From assembly GCA_034509425.1 (NCBI GenBank), contig JAVTVJ010000508.1:992001-1056000 (forward strand): a stretch of 64,000 nucleotides of DNA, written 5' to 3'. This document shows, piece by piece, positions 1 through 13,938 of the stretch. Source of the DNA: Eopsaltria australis. Taxonomy: Eukaryota > Chordata > Aves > Passeriformes > Petroicidae. The notes beneath the pieces are model-generated. The model searched no databases and was not told the DNA's origin. It saw nothing but the letters and a program-made list of their open reading frames with translations. The position numbers were made by a program, and so were the translations under genes. The first letter of the stretch is position 1. Each line of letters opens with the position of its first letter.

Positions 1-1254
1 TACTTTTGTGAAACCTGTAGGAACCTGACATCTCTAACTTGACATGAAACAATTTTTATATTGATTACCGAGAACATACTTGTGCATGCACATCTCCATA
101 GGAAGCTCCAGATGTCCAGCAGTACTTTAATTCTTGTTTAGACAAACTGGGTGGCATTTCATCAGAGAACAGCCCACAGTGAGCCTCTCTCAGCTGCTGA
201 CAAAGCCAGGTTGTCAGAGCTCAGGACAGCTTCTTGTGCACAGGGCTGATGAGAGGACCAAGATCAGACTGCATCAGCAGCCAACCTATCTATCTGAGAG
301 TGTTTTTAGTGTGCCACTTGCTAGACTTAGGGTTATAAAACCTCACAGTGAAGCAATTTTATGGATCAGTCTAGAAGCAAAGCATCATTTAAAGCAGTTT
401 GATTTACTTTTTTCATTAAGTTGTTGAGATGACACTTATGACAGATGACTCAGAGTTATGCCACAGTGATAGAGCATTTAATTGCCTTACAAGGCAATTC
501 TACAAGGGAATCCTACAGGGGTTATTATAACTGGTGAGTGAACTTTGTACCTATCTGCAGGATACACTGAAGGTACAGCTGTAACACTGCCAAGCAGCAT
601 TCCCTTCTCATCTGCTCCACTACATCAAGATATACCCTTTCATGCCAGCAGCATTTTGTGAAGGAATCAATCTGCCTGTGTCTCACAGAGTTTCCATTTG
701 CCTTCTTGAACAAGTACATCTGTGCTCTTTAACACTAGATACAGTCTGCAAGTGGAAACCACCAAACAATTGTTAGCTTACCTCCTGCAGGCATTCAAAG
801 CGTGACATTTCTTCCATGGCCTACCCAAGCATTTCCCTGCCAACATCCTCTGAAAGCTCTTCGTCCCTTTCATGCTGAAGTGATGGGAACTGTTTCTGCT
901 GACAGTCAGCTCTTCTTGATCAACGATCCACACCAAAAAATCACCCACCTGCCCCCACTGGCCATATGCCATGGGAGCACACAGGAAGGACTCCTGACCA
1001 TACGGTGGCATACTTGTGGAAAACAAAGTGGGGCAGTGGGCCAGTCTAGGGAAGATGCAAACTTCTCTCAACTGAAGGGTATGGGACACTGCATCTTTTA
1101 GTCACCCAAAGAAGAAGCTCATGTTAGTCTGCCTGCTTTTCACAGCAATGCAACATGAGCCATTTGTGCTGTAAAGCACAATTTCCTCCTTTGCAATTCT
1201 GAACAAGGAGAGAAGAATCAAAGGAGGAAATGGTTGAACAACATATAGTAAGTA

Positions 1255-1693
1255 GTTGAAGCCCAGAGGTGGGCCATGAAGTTGGTAAAGAGACCAGGGC
1301 AACTCACCTTTGGGGACAGGCTAAGAAAGGGCTGTTCAGCCTGGAGAAGGTTGCATGGACACCTCATAGCATCCTTCCAATACCTAAAGCAGAACTACAG
1401 GGAAGCCAGAGAAGGACTCTTCATCAGGAACTGCAGTGATAAGACAAGGAATAATGGGTTCCCACTGAAAGAGGGGAAATACACGTTAGAAATACATAAA
1501 ATAAATTCTTTACTGTGAGGGTGCTAAGGCATTGGAACAGGTCACTCAGAGTAGTTGTGGAAGTTCCATCCCTGGCAGTGTTCAAGGTCAGGCTGGATGG
1601 ATCACTGAGCAATGGTCTAGTGACAGGCAGCCTGAGGAGTTGGAACTAGATGATCTTTAAGGTCCCCTCCAACCCAAACCACTCTATGATTCT
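1255..1693 (+). repeat. CR1 LINE 3' fragment
   Basis: The segment has the typical CR1 3' region: a block reading as the 'ggctgttcagcctggagaag' motif at about 1330, then 'gttcaaggtcaggctggatgg' near 1580. The tail 'ggtcccctccaacccaaacc' is followed by 'ctatgattct'. It is 5'-truncated and diverged, with no coding capacity. Confidence 0.93.
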
Positions 1694-2694
1694 AAGGTGC
1701 TGACAGCAAGTATTTTCAAGGCTGTTTTCAGGATCTTGCAAGGTAGGAAAGAGAAAGATGAGGGGTTAGCCATAACAACTTCACGTTACAACTGATGAAA
1801 ATCTCCCTAGAAACAAAAAGACTTGAAAAAACAAGATGAATGGGTATCCCTACTTCATTTTCTTAAATAAAGAAGTATATTTCATCTGCAAAATTGAAAA
1901 AAGCTCTATAAAAACATAACTTTCAGCCAAAGACGTTCTGCTCTCATATTCAGCAATTTTCATGAAATATCTAAAGTATTTTAAAAAGACTCTGTAAAGT
2001 TTTCATAAAATATAGATGCCAGGGTATAAAGAAAATAATTAAGATCTCAGTGAAGTATGTTCTAAGTTGGGCATGCTCCAAGACAACACATGCCCAGTTT
2101 TCATGAAATTGTATGCTGCACTTCATGAATTGTTCAGAGCCCATATTTTACAATATTCATTATGTTTCATAGCAATATTCATGACATTTAATAGCAGTGT
2201 GCACACAATACTAAAGCATAAAAAACCCCTATCAAAGCCACAAGCTAAATAAATCACAGGAATGTAAATTGTTGTCCAATCTGCAAGAAAACAGATATTT
2301 TCCTTCATTTTTCATATCTTTTGTTAAAGAAGACAAGCAATGTTTTGTAGTAGATTCACAAAATAGATTTTAAATTCTCACCAGCTGTTCATAGGCTGGC
2401 CATTCAGAATTACAGAAAGCATGAAGACAGCACTGCTGCAGCTTCACTGGAGTTTATTTAAAATTATTAATTATGAAAAATAACCCATTTTCATCATAGC
2501 AGGGATCTGACAGCCTTGATCAGAGACAGCACAAAGTTCTTCAGGAGAGAGCAACTTTTTAGCTGTTCACAATTTCTACCTCTGTGCCTTCAGGTATATA
2601 ATCTTAACACTAAAGTCTGTTAAATGGAAGTTTCCAATCTTGAAACTTGCCTTTTGGTTTTCTAAATTCATACTTCATCCTTACCTTGCAGCTC

Positions 2695-2803
2695 ATTAGA
2701 TGTTAGTTCACCACCCATTCAGGACAAGGCTTTGTTGATCAGGAAGGTGGAGGATAAGGTGGGTCTCCAGAGGGAAAATTGTCCATCATAGCAATTAATG
2801 TAG
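2695..2803 (-). other. Candidate non-coding exon, unassigned
   Basis: A strong acceptor (ttttcttccctcag|) ends at 2804, and a strong donor aag|gtaagg lies at 2695/2694. All three frames contain stops, so if used it is UTR or long non-coding RNA sequence. A minus-strand AATAAA lies at 2458-2453, which could end a transcript that reads through the donor. Confidence 0.3.
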
Positions 2804-2982
2804 CTGAGGGAAGAAAAGGTGCTTTACAGCACAGGGCATTAATGCTGACAAACATTTCACTGCACTAAACAATCCTTTGGTGTAAGGGACTCTACTAAAA
2901 CACAGACACAATGGAACAGCAAGGAGAAGTAAATAAGGTTCTTTAATTGCTTCCAACCTTTTGAAATCATATCATGTTCTAC

Positions 2983-3318
2983 CTGCACCAGCTGAATTTT
3001 CTTTACATCAGCAGAGTCCAGTCCTCCCCAGCCAGCAAGTAACCTGCTCAGGCTCAAGTGCTGGCTGAGGAGCAGAGGTAGCAGGTTTCTGGGTGGTGTG
3101 AGTGACTGGCTTTTGCAGAGCTTAGGAGCTGGGTATTGGTGTGCTGCTTCCCCAGCTTTGCTGGCTTTTCTTGTATCTCTAGAGACACGATCTGTCCCAT
3201 TATGAGGTTCTTCAGTTGGGCAGTTGTGAGGATACACATCCACCCTGCTTCCAAAGAAATGATTCCTCCCTCCTTGTTTCCACTTTTTAAGTGTTTTGTT
3301 ATACTCAGCTATCAATGC
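2983..3318 (-). other. Candidate exon, open throughout (112 codons), unassigned
   Basis: Acceptor tgccatccacag| lies above 3318 and donor gtgcag|gtagaa at 2983/2982. The 336 nt are exactly 112 codons with no stop, beginning Ala-Leu-Ile-Ala-Glu-Tyr-Asn-Lys. The protein is not recognised and composition is unremarkable, so chance openness or a long non-coding RNA exon are alternatives. Confidence 0.3.
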
Positions 3319-6300
3319 CTGTGGATGGCAATACAGTACAAAACATAACAATTAATGTGTGCAACTACTTGTGAGTAACAATACTCTACCTGTAATGTTA
3401 AAACACTGGGACAGTACGGCTTGCTACTACAGGCATGTGTTGTATTTGCTGGAGAGACATTGGAACTCTTTCTGGAGTTTATTCTGTTACTTCTTAGACA
3501 AAGCTTCTTCTAATGGCAGTTTTGTAAGAAACTAGTTTAGAATCTGTCTCGTTATGACTAAATAAATAGAGATGAAACAGTATTTGGATTTAATTTTTTG
3601 GTTCCTCCTTAGAGGAAAATATTTGTCAAGAGAGGCCTTAAAGTATTCTATTCTCAGCTCCTACTGTGGCATAAGCGGCCACCTTCAGCTTTTTCACAGG
3701 GAAAGAGCATTTGGGCTAAGCAGTCTTCAGGATAATTCATGTAAGCACCTGAAGCAACTGAATCCCACCCTAAGTTTTTCTCCTGTCTGTGTATGAATGA
3801 GAGGTGTTATGTGGGCATTTGTGATTCAGACTCCAACACTGACCGCTTTCTATATCAGCTGCAGAACTGCTTCAATATATAAATATTTAATAGTAGTGTT
3901 TAATATCTCCAGAAATGACAAAGCTGAAGTACAATATACTGAAGTGCCCTGTTTTTTTAGTGTGTGTAGTGGCTGAGAGAGGAAATTCACATGCTTACTA
4001 CTTGGAGAAGGGTAGAACAAACTGACAATCACATGCAGGAAAAGGAGTTGGCATACAGTGCCAGTAATGCCTGGAAAACACAAAACACTGCTGACAGTAG
4101 GATGTTCCTGTGAAGCCATTTGGTGCCAGCTCATTAGAGTGCTTTGGCAAGGGTATTTGGCATAAAATGGATCTTATTTAGAATTAAGGATTGTGCAGCC
4201 TTGCTCTTGGCATGGAATGAACTTGTAAATTAAGCTGTCTTGTAATATAATGACGTTGCCTGGTATTATGAATCATTTTAGAGAAATTGATCTGAATAAG
4301 AAATTAAGGCTTGCTAAGAAGTGGAGAAACATGTAGAACTGACTTTGAGGACTGGTAGGCACAGGCCTGTGAAGAATACATTGCACACTGCCCCAGCACT
4401 GCAGAGTTGCTTCAGCACCTGGGTCCTGGTTTGCAAAGGTTTTCAGTTACTCCAGGGGTTGCTTCAGAACGTATCCTTTCCTCAGATTCAATTTCTTTAA
4501 AAACTTTTCTTCTTCACTGGATGTCTCAGGCGGTTAATATTAAACTTTTATACTTGCCAGGGGCTTACTTTTCAATTAGCAAAAGTTTGAAAAGTCAGGG
4601 TTAGGGTGGAAGAAGTTCTAAATACAGGGAGAAGGTGGCTGGGCATGTGATAACACTGTAAATGCTTGATGAAGCAGAGGGCTCTGTTCTTGTTTCCCAT
4701 ATTCAGCACAGGGCAAAAACCCCACAGGGACGGTTGTCCATTTTTGGAGCAACTCTCTAAGTATAATTTTGGCTCATTTCCTAAAGCAAATTCAATATTT
4801 AAAAACCACTCCCAACAAAAATCATGAAAAAGAAGTCTAAAACAGTCTTTGGAGTTGCCGTCCTTATAAGAAATTGATACATTCTCAGTCTGATCAGCTC
4901 ATTTCCCTTAACATTCTTCAAACTCACAAAATTACAAGTGGAGAGAACTTTCTTGGTATTTTCTGGCAAATATTTCTCTCTCAGACCAAAGACACCACCC
5001 AGTCCTCTGAAGAAAGCTAAGTTAGGGAGCACTACAGCTATTTTCTTCCAGCCTGAGCATATGGGGATGCAACATGTTTTTCTGCATGTGCTGTGCTTTA
5101 GCATTCATGAGTATCTTTACGAAGGCAAGTTTTGAGTCACCTGCTGTGTCACACTACAGGGAAGAAGAATATCAGTTATACAGCATGCTTAATCATGAGA
5201 GGAAATAGATCTGACTAACTGATTAACAAATAGCAATTAAAAATAAAATTATGAGCTCCTCCTGATGTGCAAAATGTCACTGGTGAAAAATGTTTTAATA
5301 TATTAGTGCTGAACTTCAGGAGAGTGTGGCTTATGAAGGGAAAAGAGAAAAACATAATTTAATTTCTTCTTGCATTGTGTAATACTTGTTGGTATTTTTC
5401 TAGTTTGGAAAAGCATAGCTGATATGAAGCTTTTAAAGCATATTTTGACATTTAAAATGCAGCTTCCTGTACTTGCATTCATGCACGGTTTCCTGAGATA
5501 AAGGGGGTAAGTAAATACTCACTGCTAGCTTTCCTGTGAACACCATGAGACTGTACAGGATGGGATTTTGTTGCACACAAGTACAAGCTGCTTCTGGAAT
5601 CTTACATCCCCTTGCCCGACTAAATCAACACCTGTTTGGCAAGGAGACAGGAATTTTCTTTTTTTACCCAAAACTTGGTATTTACATCTTGTCCTCGATG
5701 GTGTGGGTGGTCACAGTTCACTTCCTGAGGCTGCTCCGTGAGAACAGCACCTCCCACCTGCTGTTATAGTAGCCTCTGGTGGAGCATCTTTTCCAGCCCT
5801 CATCACAGAAGTGTTTCTCTATGCATGGTGTGCTGGGTTTGCTCACTCAGGAAGGTGATGTGCTGTACTCAGGAGCATCACACTCTCCTGAGTGGGGAAA
5901 CCTAATCCCAAGTATTTTGGAATACTGTTTAATTTAGCTGGAGTGATGGCAATCAAGGCCAATTTCTAATGTTCTCAGTGAGCAGTGGAACCTGTCCTTG
6001 AGTTAAATAGGAAAATCTCTTTCCCCTGTTACCAGCTTTTGTATAGAGCTGAATACCCACAAGCTTGAGCTTTACCAGGAGACTGTGTCCAGCTGACTGG
6101 CTGGAGGCCAAGTGCCCACCAAAAGCCACTCTATCTATTCAGAATTCATCAATCTTGTCCTACCTTACTGGTGGCCTCAGGGACCTGCTTGCACATCTTG
6201 CCTTCTTGAAATGCTGGGTGTGGGCAGCGCTGCACCTTCAAACCATGCACTGATAGTAGGTGGAGGGGGGCAGGTCCCCCCCTTCTCCTGGAGTGTTTCT

Positions 6301-8624
6301 CCAGAGGGCAGCTATTCTCTAGCCCTGAAGGTGCAGCCTTACTGTGCAATGCATGTGAGGCTGTTCACAGCTCAGGTGAAGGAAGAGGAGCTGCTTTACA
6401 TCAAGGAAACCCAGAGGGTTGAAAGCAGAGCTGAATTTGTTTAGGTGGCAGAATAAGGTTTGGTGCAAAAGTGCTAGCTGGGTCCTACTACATAGCCCAC
6501 AAAATCAGGAGATTTTGGGGTATGTTATGTCTCCTTTGGACTTGTCAATAAATAAACCAGTGTTTCTTAGACTGTACAACCTGTAGGCAGAAGCACTGAC
6601 GTGGGTGTCCAGAGCTTTACAGCCATAGGACACTCCCGTGACAGCACTGGGATGCTTCAGTCAGCTGCCTGCAAGCTCAGTGGTTACTCTGCAGGTGCCA
6701 CTCTCATTATGGTTTTGTCTGAGTGGGGTTTGGGGTAAATCTGTGATAGCTTGAATAGGAGCCATGCACTCAGACTGGGGATTTCTGCTGTGGGAAATAC
6801 TACCACATAAATAAATGAGAAGTGAAAGATGGATGAGCTGGAATGAGCTGTGAACTGACAGCTTTGTGACTGGTCTTGACTTACTTTCTTTTTGTGGTCT
6901 AAAGCTGAGTGCCTCACAAATTCTGAAGACATCAAAACTCTAACCCAACTAAAACCATCCTAGGTTCACTGGAAAGACAAAGAGCAGTGACTAACTAGAA
7001 GACAAGAGACAGTGAGAAGGGAATGAGTACTCCTCAAAGTGTTGGTTTTGGGTATTTATTTCAGTTCTGACATTACAAATCAAACCAGCACACAGACAAA
7101 TTCTGGGTATTTGGGGTCACACAGTGACTGTCCTACTAATACAGACCTAGAGATGAAAATATTTTACTTATGGATCTGAAAGATCCTGGGATCCCCAAAT
7201 AGATATCTGCTAGTGCACCTCACCTGTGACACCATCTGGCAACCATCATGCTGGTCTTAGGGGCTGTTTCACACTTTGCTCACTGGAGAGACAGGAGGGC
7301 AGCAGGTTTTCTAGGGGCAAGGAGGATGTGAAATGAGAGCAGCTGCATTGGAACTGGTCAGAGCCCCATCCAGCCTAGCACCATGTTTCTCAGAATGGTC
7401 AGCATGGGATGAGCTTTAAGAATGGTTCAAACAGTCCTGATCTTAGGTTACTAGCTTTGTGTCTCAGAGCCCAGAGTACAGCTTTCTCCCATTAATCTGT
7501 CCCAGACCTCACAAATGAATACAAGCATCTGCACCACCCTCTAGCAGGACTCATAGTTTGACTCTATTAAGGTTATTTGGTGAACAGCTGGGTAAAAAAA
7601 TTGGGAAATGAACAACGGTAACAATACTCCAGCTGTAACTTGATAGCCAGCATCATGCAATGACCAACAAAACTTCTCTCCAGGGTGCGCACAAGTGAGA
7701 GCTGTTTGCTTTTCTCTGGCAACAGTTCATTGTGCAATTGTGAGCAGCAACATCCCAGCTGCCATCAATTTCTTCTGTTTCCTCAAAAGAGCCACAGGGC
7801 ACCTGATGCACAGCAATGAATTGGAGAAAAGTACTAGTTTTTCGGATGGTTGGGTTCTGGTATTTTTTGCCCCCTTCACAGAAATTGTCTCTAAATAACA
7901 CCATTTTGTAATAGCCAATAAACATTTTTGAGCAGATGTTCAGGAGCCCCACAATTACTAAGCTCAAGTCTAGCATCCCCAGCAGGACAAATTGTTTGCC
8001 CGAAAGTGAAGATGCCTGAAAGACTCTGTATCTATTACAAGTCTCCTAACCCTAAACAGCTAATCCTGATATTTATGTGCACACTTTTGTGCATCAAAGC
8101 AGGCTGGTCCACAAACTCTCTTCCTCTTGTCTGTGGGTGGTACCAGTCTGTTTTGGCTTGTTCAGACAAGGGCAGGCTCCCAAGTGGCCCTGGCCTATTG
8201 TGCCCTTTCGTATTTGTAGCTGAGGTAGGCGGCAGGTCCATCATCTGAATCCTTCCCGGTACTTATCTTAGTTTTATACACCTTTATCTCTTTTACACAC
8301 TTATGCCAAACAAGCAGAAATTACAAAACACTTGACTTCCTACTTCAAGCAGTCTTGTGGTATGTCTGAATGCAAGACAAGCAGGATGATGTTCCTTTAT
8401 AGGGCCCTCTTCCCAGCTCTGCTTTCTGTCCTTCTCCACTTCATATGCCTCATCCATGTAAGCCAGCACTGTATTCTGTCTCCATTCATCACATTTCTTA
8501 CCACAACATGCTCAGTCTTTAAGCAATTTAGTTCAGTGAGCAGTTTTTTGTATCAGAAACCAGGTTCTAATTCAGGCTGGAAGGTACCATGTCTTCTCAT
8601 CCAGAGAAGCATCTGGAGACTCAC

Positions 8625-8734
8625 CTGAGAGGAAGAGACCCACCTCAAGTGGTCTGAGCTACCTTCCTCACAAGCCATGGCAGAAGATGGGACCTTCTGT
8701 AGTGCTGCAGCAGATGTTTCATGCACAAACACCA
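8625..8734 (-). other. Candidate exon, unassigned
   Basis: Acceptor cacattcccacag| lies above 8734, and a consensus donor cag|gtgagt at 8625/8624. One frame is open across all 110 nt and exits in phase 0, which matches the entry frame of the segment at 2983-3318. The translation (for example Val-Val-Phe-Val-His-Glu-Thr) is not recognised. Confidence 0.28.
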
Positions 8735-11700
8735 CTGTGGGAATGTGCCCAATGGTAGGTAACATCCACTATCTTGCCTTGCACTATAAAAGCTCCACTG
8801 CTTGGCCAGTTGTAGCTGTGCAGCCTTACCTGCTTTCAGGTACTGAATTCCACATAAAACCATCATAATTTTTAGCATTCTTCATCTTCAAAATGTTAAA
8901 TGGTGCCAGGACATGAGCCCAGAATGGAAATTTGCCTGTCTGTCCTGTCAGTTTGTTACCATGGGCCATAGCATACTTCTGGTGTGAAGTGGCCTCCACA
9001 AGAGACTAAACTGATCAGTTCTGAAGCCTTTCTCTAGCTCTAGGTCCGTGAATCCCATTCTTCTGGCCACAGCACTGAACATGACTCAACTGATAATACT
9101 ACTTTTACTCTTGGCTTTTTGTTTTCTTTGTGCTTTTCTTCAGCCCCTTCCTTTCTTCCCAAGAAAAGAAGTAAGCTTTGACTAAGGATAAAAAACTTTC
9201 CACTCTTTTGCAAGGCAGAAGAAATCTTTAGGGCTTTCAGCTATAAAAACCTAATTTGTCAGTTTTTCCCCCCCCTCCCCATCTCTCTTAATGGATCTCT
9301 TATGCATTCATAATGTAGTCAGTACCACAGTATCTAGGGACCTTATAAAGAATTTATAGAACAAACATTTTTTTTGCAAAGTATCTACTTCTCTTCTGGC
9401 TACTGCCAATCTCTGAATCAGGCTGTTCTCTTTGATTTGCATAGGAAGCCAAGTTGCCTGTTTTATACTCTTGACACAGACTGTCTTGCATTATCCTGGC
9501 TTTGCATTTGGGATAGTAAAACCAGGTTCGCTGGGATTTATTTTAGCAGTTATTAATTAAAGAACTGTCTGTAATAAGAAGGGCTGGCCATGTTTGTCCA
9601 TCAGCATCAGCACCGGCAGCTCCTTAGCTCTGTGCAGAGCAGTATCTGAAGTAACAGCCCAGAATGTTTCACTACACCTTGAAGCGACTATATAATTACT
9701 ATGTAGAGAAAATAATTTAGTGCTGGCAAGGAGTGAAATTTAGAATTTCTGTGTCACTAGCATTAAGTAGTTGGATGCCGCAGGCACTTCTAGGGAGTAT
9801 CTTCCTCCTTCATATCCTAAAGATTTCAACTACTGTCCGCAAGGTGACCAACCCCTCACAAACACCTAAGGTGTGTGCATATGATTGTGTGAGGACATTA
9901 ATTCACGGCCTGAGTTTGTAAAGGTGCGCTCTGTAGTACTGAGCGCCTTTACTGATCCAGCTTTCTGGTCTCCAGTACAATCCTGCAGCAGGTTTGATTC
10001 TGACTTCACAGTGGTAGTGAGCAATGTGTTCCAGAGCCAAGAGAGAGCAGCTGAGGGCAGTGCTGGTGCAGCAGGTAACACTGATCAACCAATGCCTTGG
10101 TGCCTTTCTTGCTCCAAGTCAATGGGTTGAAATTTCTGCTACACTTGTTTTCCAATAATAATGTATCTGTGTAACAACATCTAAGGAGAAATGTTCTTTC
10201 AACATTGACAGAGCTATTTGCACTGATTTCTATTACCTAGGTAACCAAAACCAGTTACCAAAACCCCCAAACCCAGTGCCATGGATGGAGATAAATCTTG
10301 GGTTGTCTGACTGCATTCAAAGAGCCTTAGAATTAGCTACAAGGCAGCACTGAGGGTGAGCTGTGCTGTTCCCTTGGGCTAGCTCTGGATTTGTGACTGA
10401 ACTGAAAGATCTACACAAGTTTAGTAAGAAAAGAACACGGATTAGTAAAATGCAAAATTAATGAATTCAATCACAAAGTTCAAGAGCCAAAATAAAACTC
10501 CTTCTGTTAAAAAAAACCCCAACCTACCGAAAGGTGCCGCTAAATCATCCTGGTACTCAGCCAGTCAATGTGCGAGAAGCACTGCCCGTGGTCAGAGCCC
10601 TTCTCAGCAGCTCTGGACACTGGATCACTACTGAGATGCCCATCACTCCCTATCACAGTAACCACTCTGCTTCTCCATTCCCCATTGAAATCTTCACTTA
10701 AGAAGTCCAGCCCTGTTAAGAGGAATGCTGGGACTGTTCCATGAGTGCAGGAACCGTCTCAGCAATTTCTGTATGAAGCAGATGTGTGGATTTCTCCTCC
10801 TTACCATTCTGTAGCAACAGTTTCCTTCTGCTTCCTCTCCCAGGCTTGACCTCACACAGAAACCCTCCAGTAACTTGATGTGACTGGAGATAAGAAGTTT
10901 GACTAACTACATGTACTCATGTAAAGGATGTCTTCAAATACATCTCTACAAAATTATTTCTTGACGTATAAACAGCATTTTTACCAGCTTGTTGAATAAG
11001 TGATAAAAAAGACAAGGTGAAAGGCATTAATAATTTAGGCTAGTATTTCTCATTTCTATTAAATTATTAAACTAAAAATAATCCTTAAAGTATTTTCAAA
11101 ATACTCTAATTTCTGTAAACTCCGTTGCAATTTCTAGTTATAAAAAACCTCCTTTGCAGTAAGCTGTATAGCAAATCCCCATGTAATTCAAGAGGGAGCA
11201 CAAAAATCAGGAAAGTGATCGAGACATAAACAAAAAAATGAAATAGAAATGAGCATCCAAACCAGCAAAATATATTTAAGTAGTACCACAAATACACTCA
11301 AAAAATCTATTTACATATCTAAAAATGGTATATTCAGTAAAAATCCTCCCACAGAAGGTATTTATAAACAAAAAAATTAACCTGACTGCATTGTCCACTG
11401 CTGGTAACAGAGGCGCTTTACTGCTAGCATAGCATTAACTATGCCTTTACAAAATAAACAGAATTATTCTGAGAAAAACTTGAATTGAAGACTGGACAAC
11501 AACTACAAGGCATACAAAGCATTAGGAACTGCAAATACATAACTCTAGTAGTGCAAAAATGAAGAATGGCTTTTTTTCCCCCCAATACTTCAGAGAAAAA
11601 TACTACCATGAATATGCAATTTGAACTCCTTTAAAAGACTTAAATTTGTAGGACTCAGTGCATTTGCATGTTTCAGCAAGGCTAATACTACACAGAAGGT

Positions 11701-13932
11701 AAATGAAACAAAGTCAACATAAAATTATGCTGTGACACAAGTTTATAACAAACTTTATAGCAAAATGTCTGAATATACAGTACAGAGACAAACCTCTCAA
11801 AAAAGTTTTTCTCTACCCAGAAATTTGTACACGTTACCACTAAACATGTACGTAACTGATAGCATATGAAACATTCTTTGGAATTAGATTTAAATTTCTT
11901 TCAGGCCCTGTCTTTTATACAGGAACAGCAGAAGGATAACTCCTCACTTGGATTACAGGAACTCCCAGTGTTTGTCCCTCAGGCACATGCCCGAGGCTGG
12001 GCAGAGATCTGCGGAGAGGTGACAGCACCAGGAGCTGGAGAAAAACTCCACCTGGGAATGTGGGTCACTGTAGGATGCCTTGATATAAGTCAGTGCAGAA
12101 GTGAAGAATTGATGCAGTTGAATTCCTCATCATCCATAGCCCTGGTTTGATTGTGTTTTGAAACACATGACAGTCTCTTTGTCAAAAAAGGCCTCATAAT
12201 TTCAACAGCTGTAAACATTTCTTTTAGTTTAAAGTCAGCATTTGCACCATGCCTTTGCCGTTTAAAACAGTAACAAAATCAGAAGTAGGAACACCTTAGC
12301 TCATGTTAGAACTACTTCAAATTCAGAAAACCAGAGGTCTTTAATTGAGAAAACAGAAACAAATCTGCAAACACATGATTAGTTTTGCAAATAGAATTTT
12401 TGCTCTATTTTTCAGCTCTTTTATCTGCCTTTCATCAAGCACCTGAATATCACCCAGTCTATCCTAGAAAAAAATCTAATTTTGACAAGTAAGCTGGAAA
12501 CCATTTAATATCCAGAGGCAAAACAGCAGCACTAACTGTTGTATTTATTCTGCCCAGAACTAAGTCCATCGCTACACTGCACAGTGCATTCCTGCTCACA
12601 GACTCAGGACAGGTCAGGAATCCCACACTTTCCTGCTCCCCTTCAGGTACCAAAAGAAAGATACAGATGATATTGATAAAAATGTAACAGTTGCAAGTAG
12701 AGATTTACCCATTAAGATCCGTCCATTATATTTAGTGACAAGTGTTATGGTTGATATTTAAAGCTTTTCCAGAACAGAAAGGACTACCTGACTTCAAATG
12801 TTCACAGGGTTACTATCAGGTGTTTATGGGGACTTTATTAAAAACTTTTAAGGCTCAGGCTGTAACAGTTTGTGATGCAATCAGGTGAACTTTTACTGAA
12901 AGAGAAGTCAAAACAATGGTGATTTTACAAACCAAATATAAAGGTAGTCTTTATGAATCTATACTCAAGAGCTGATGACCAGGCATGGAAGACAGTGACT
13001 TCTGCAGAAGGCAGTGCTGCTTTTCTGCAACCTGACGGATGCTTGCTCAACCCTACTTCAAGAATCCAGTTTATGTGCTTGAACAAGCAGCTTAGGTACC
13101 CAGCTCAGGCTTCAGAGGATGGCTGAGAGATGCTCTGAGGTTATTCAAGAGACATAAGCGATCTGTCTGCTTGACCTCTGGCACAGGAAAGCAAAACAAA
13201 AAAAACCATGTAATGCCCTCAATCACAGGAAAGTTCATCCCAGAACAGAGACCAGATCTGTCACCCTCTGGAAATATTTACTTCCCCTTGCTAATAAGCA
13301 GGGGAGCACTTCAGGACAGCAGCATGGATTCAGATATCTGGCTTTCGGACATGTGAATTAAAATGAGATGACTCCTACCTCTGGCTGCCACATTAGGAAC
13401 TTAATTTGGATATGTGAAGTCAGACAGTGTAAGCACCCTCTGTCCTTACTGACAACAGCCACCTCTTGAATACCTGACAGAGCTGCAATCACAGCATTCA
13501 CTCAGAGAAGACCCAAAGGCATTGAGTCTTCATAGGATATAATTTGTCTCTTATTTCCTTATCCCCTTCTCACATTATGGAAGGGGCCAGGGAAAAGGAA
13601 AGCAGTGGTGGGCGGTGTCTTGCTAAACAACACTGTGCAATACATAATAATGGAGAAACTTAGAGGCTGCCACTTGTAGATCTGAGAAAATCACCATTTT
13701 GAAGTTGGTGGGTACAAACTGCTTTGGCTGTTGTAGCTCTCATTACTTATTTTGGGAGCTACTGATGGGTACCAGTGTTAGCAGATTCTCTAACTTAGCT
13801 GGATAAAAAACTCAAATGGCATTAGAAAAAGCCATAATGGCAAAGGCTTAGAGCTATATATTATTTGCATGTATTTAAATAAAAAAATTAATAAGTTATA
13901 TTTTAGACAAATATCAGCTTCTCCCTAACACT

Positions 13933-13938
13933 TTTATT
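13933..13938 (-). terminator. Candidate TMEM168 polyadenylation signal AATAAA
   Basis: An exact AATAAA on the minus strand about 1.3 kb after the stop codon. The competing signal at 14408-14413 would give a shorter message. Transcript 3' ends are needed to choose between them. Confidence 0.4.

Larger units (their letters stand above)
1694..13932. other. 3' flank of TMEM168, no protein gene recognised
   Basis: Both strands were read for exons of the neighbours expected in this region in other vertebrates (LSMEM1, IFRD1); none was seen. What stands out is exon-like segments with good splice sites on the minus strand at 2695-2803, 2983-3318 and 8625-8734 (see the next entries). There is also a C-rich run at about 9268-9280. 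Otherwise it is ordinary AT-rich sequence. Confidence 0.55.
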
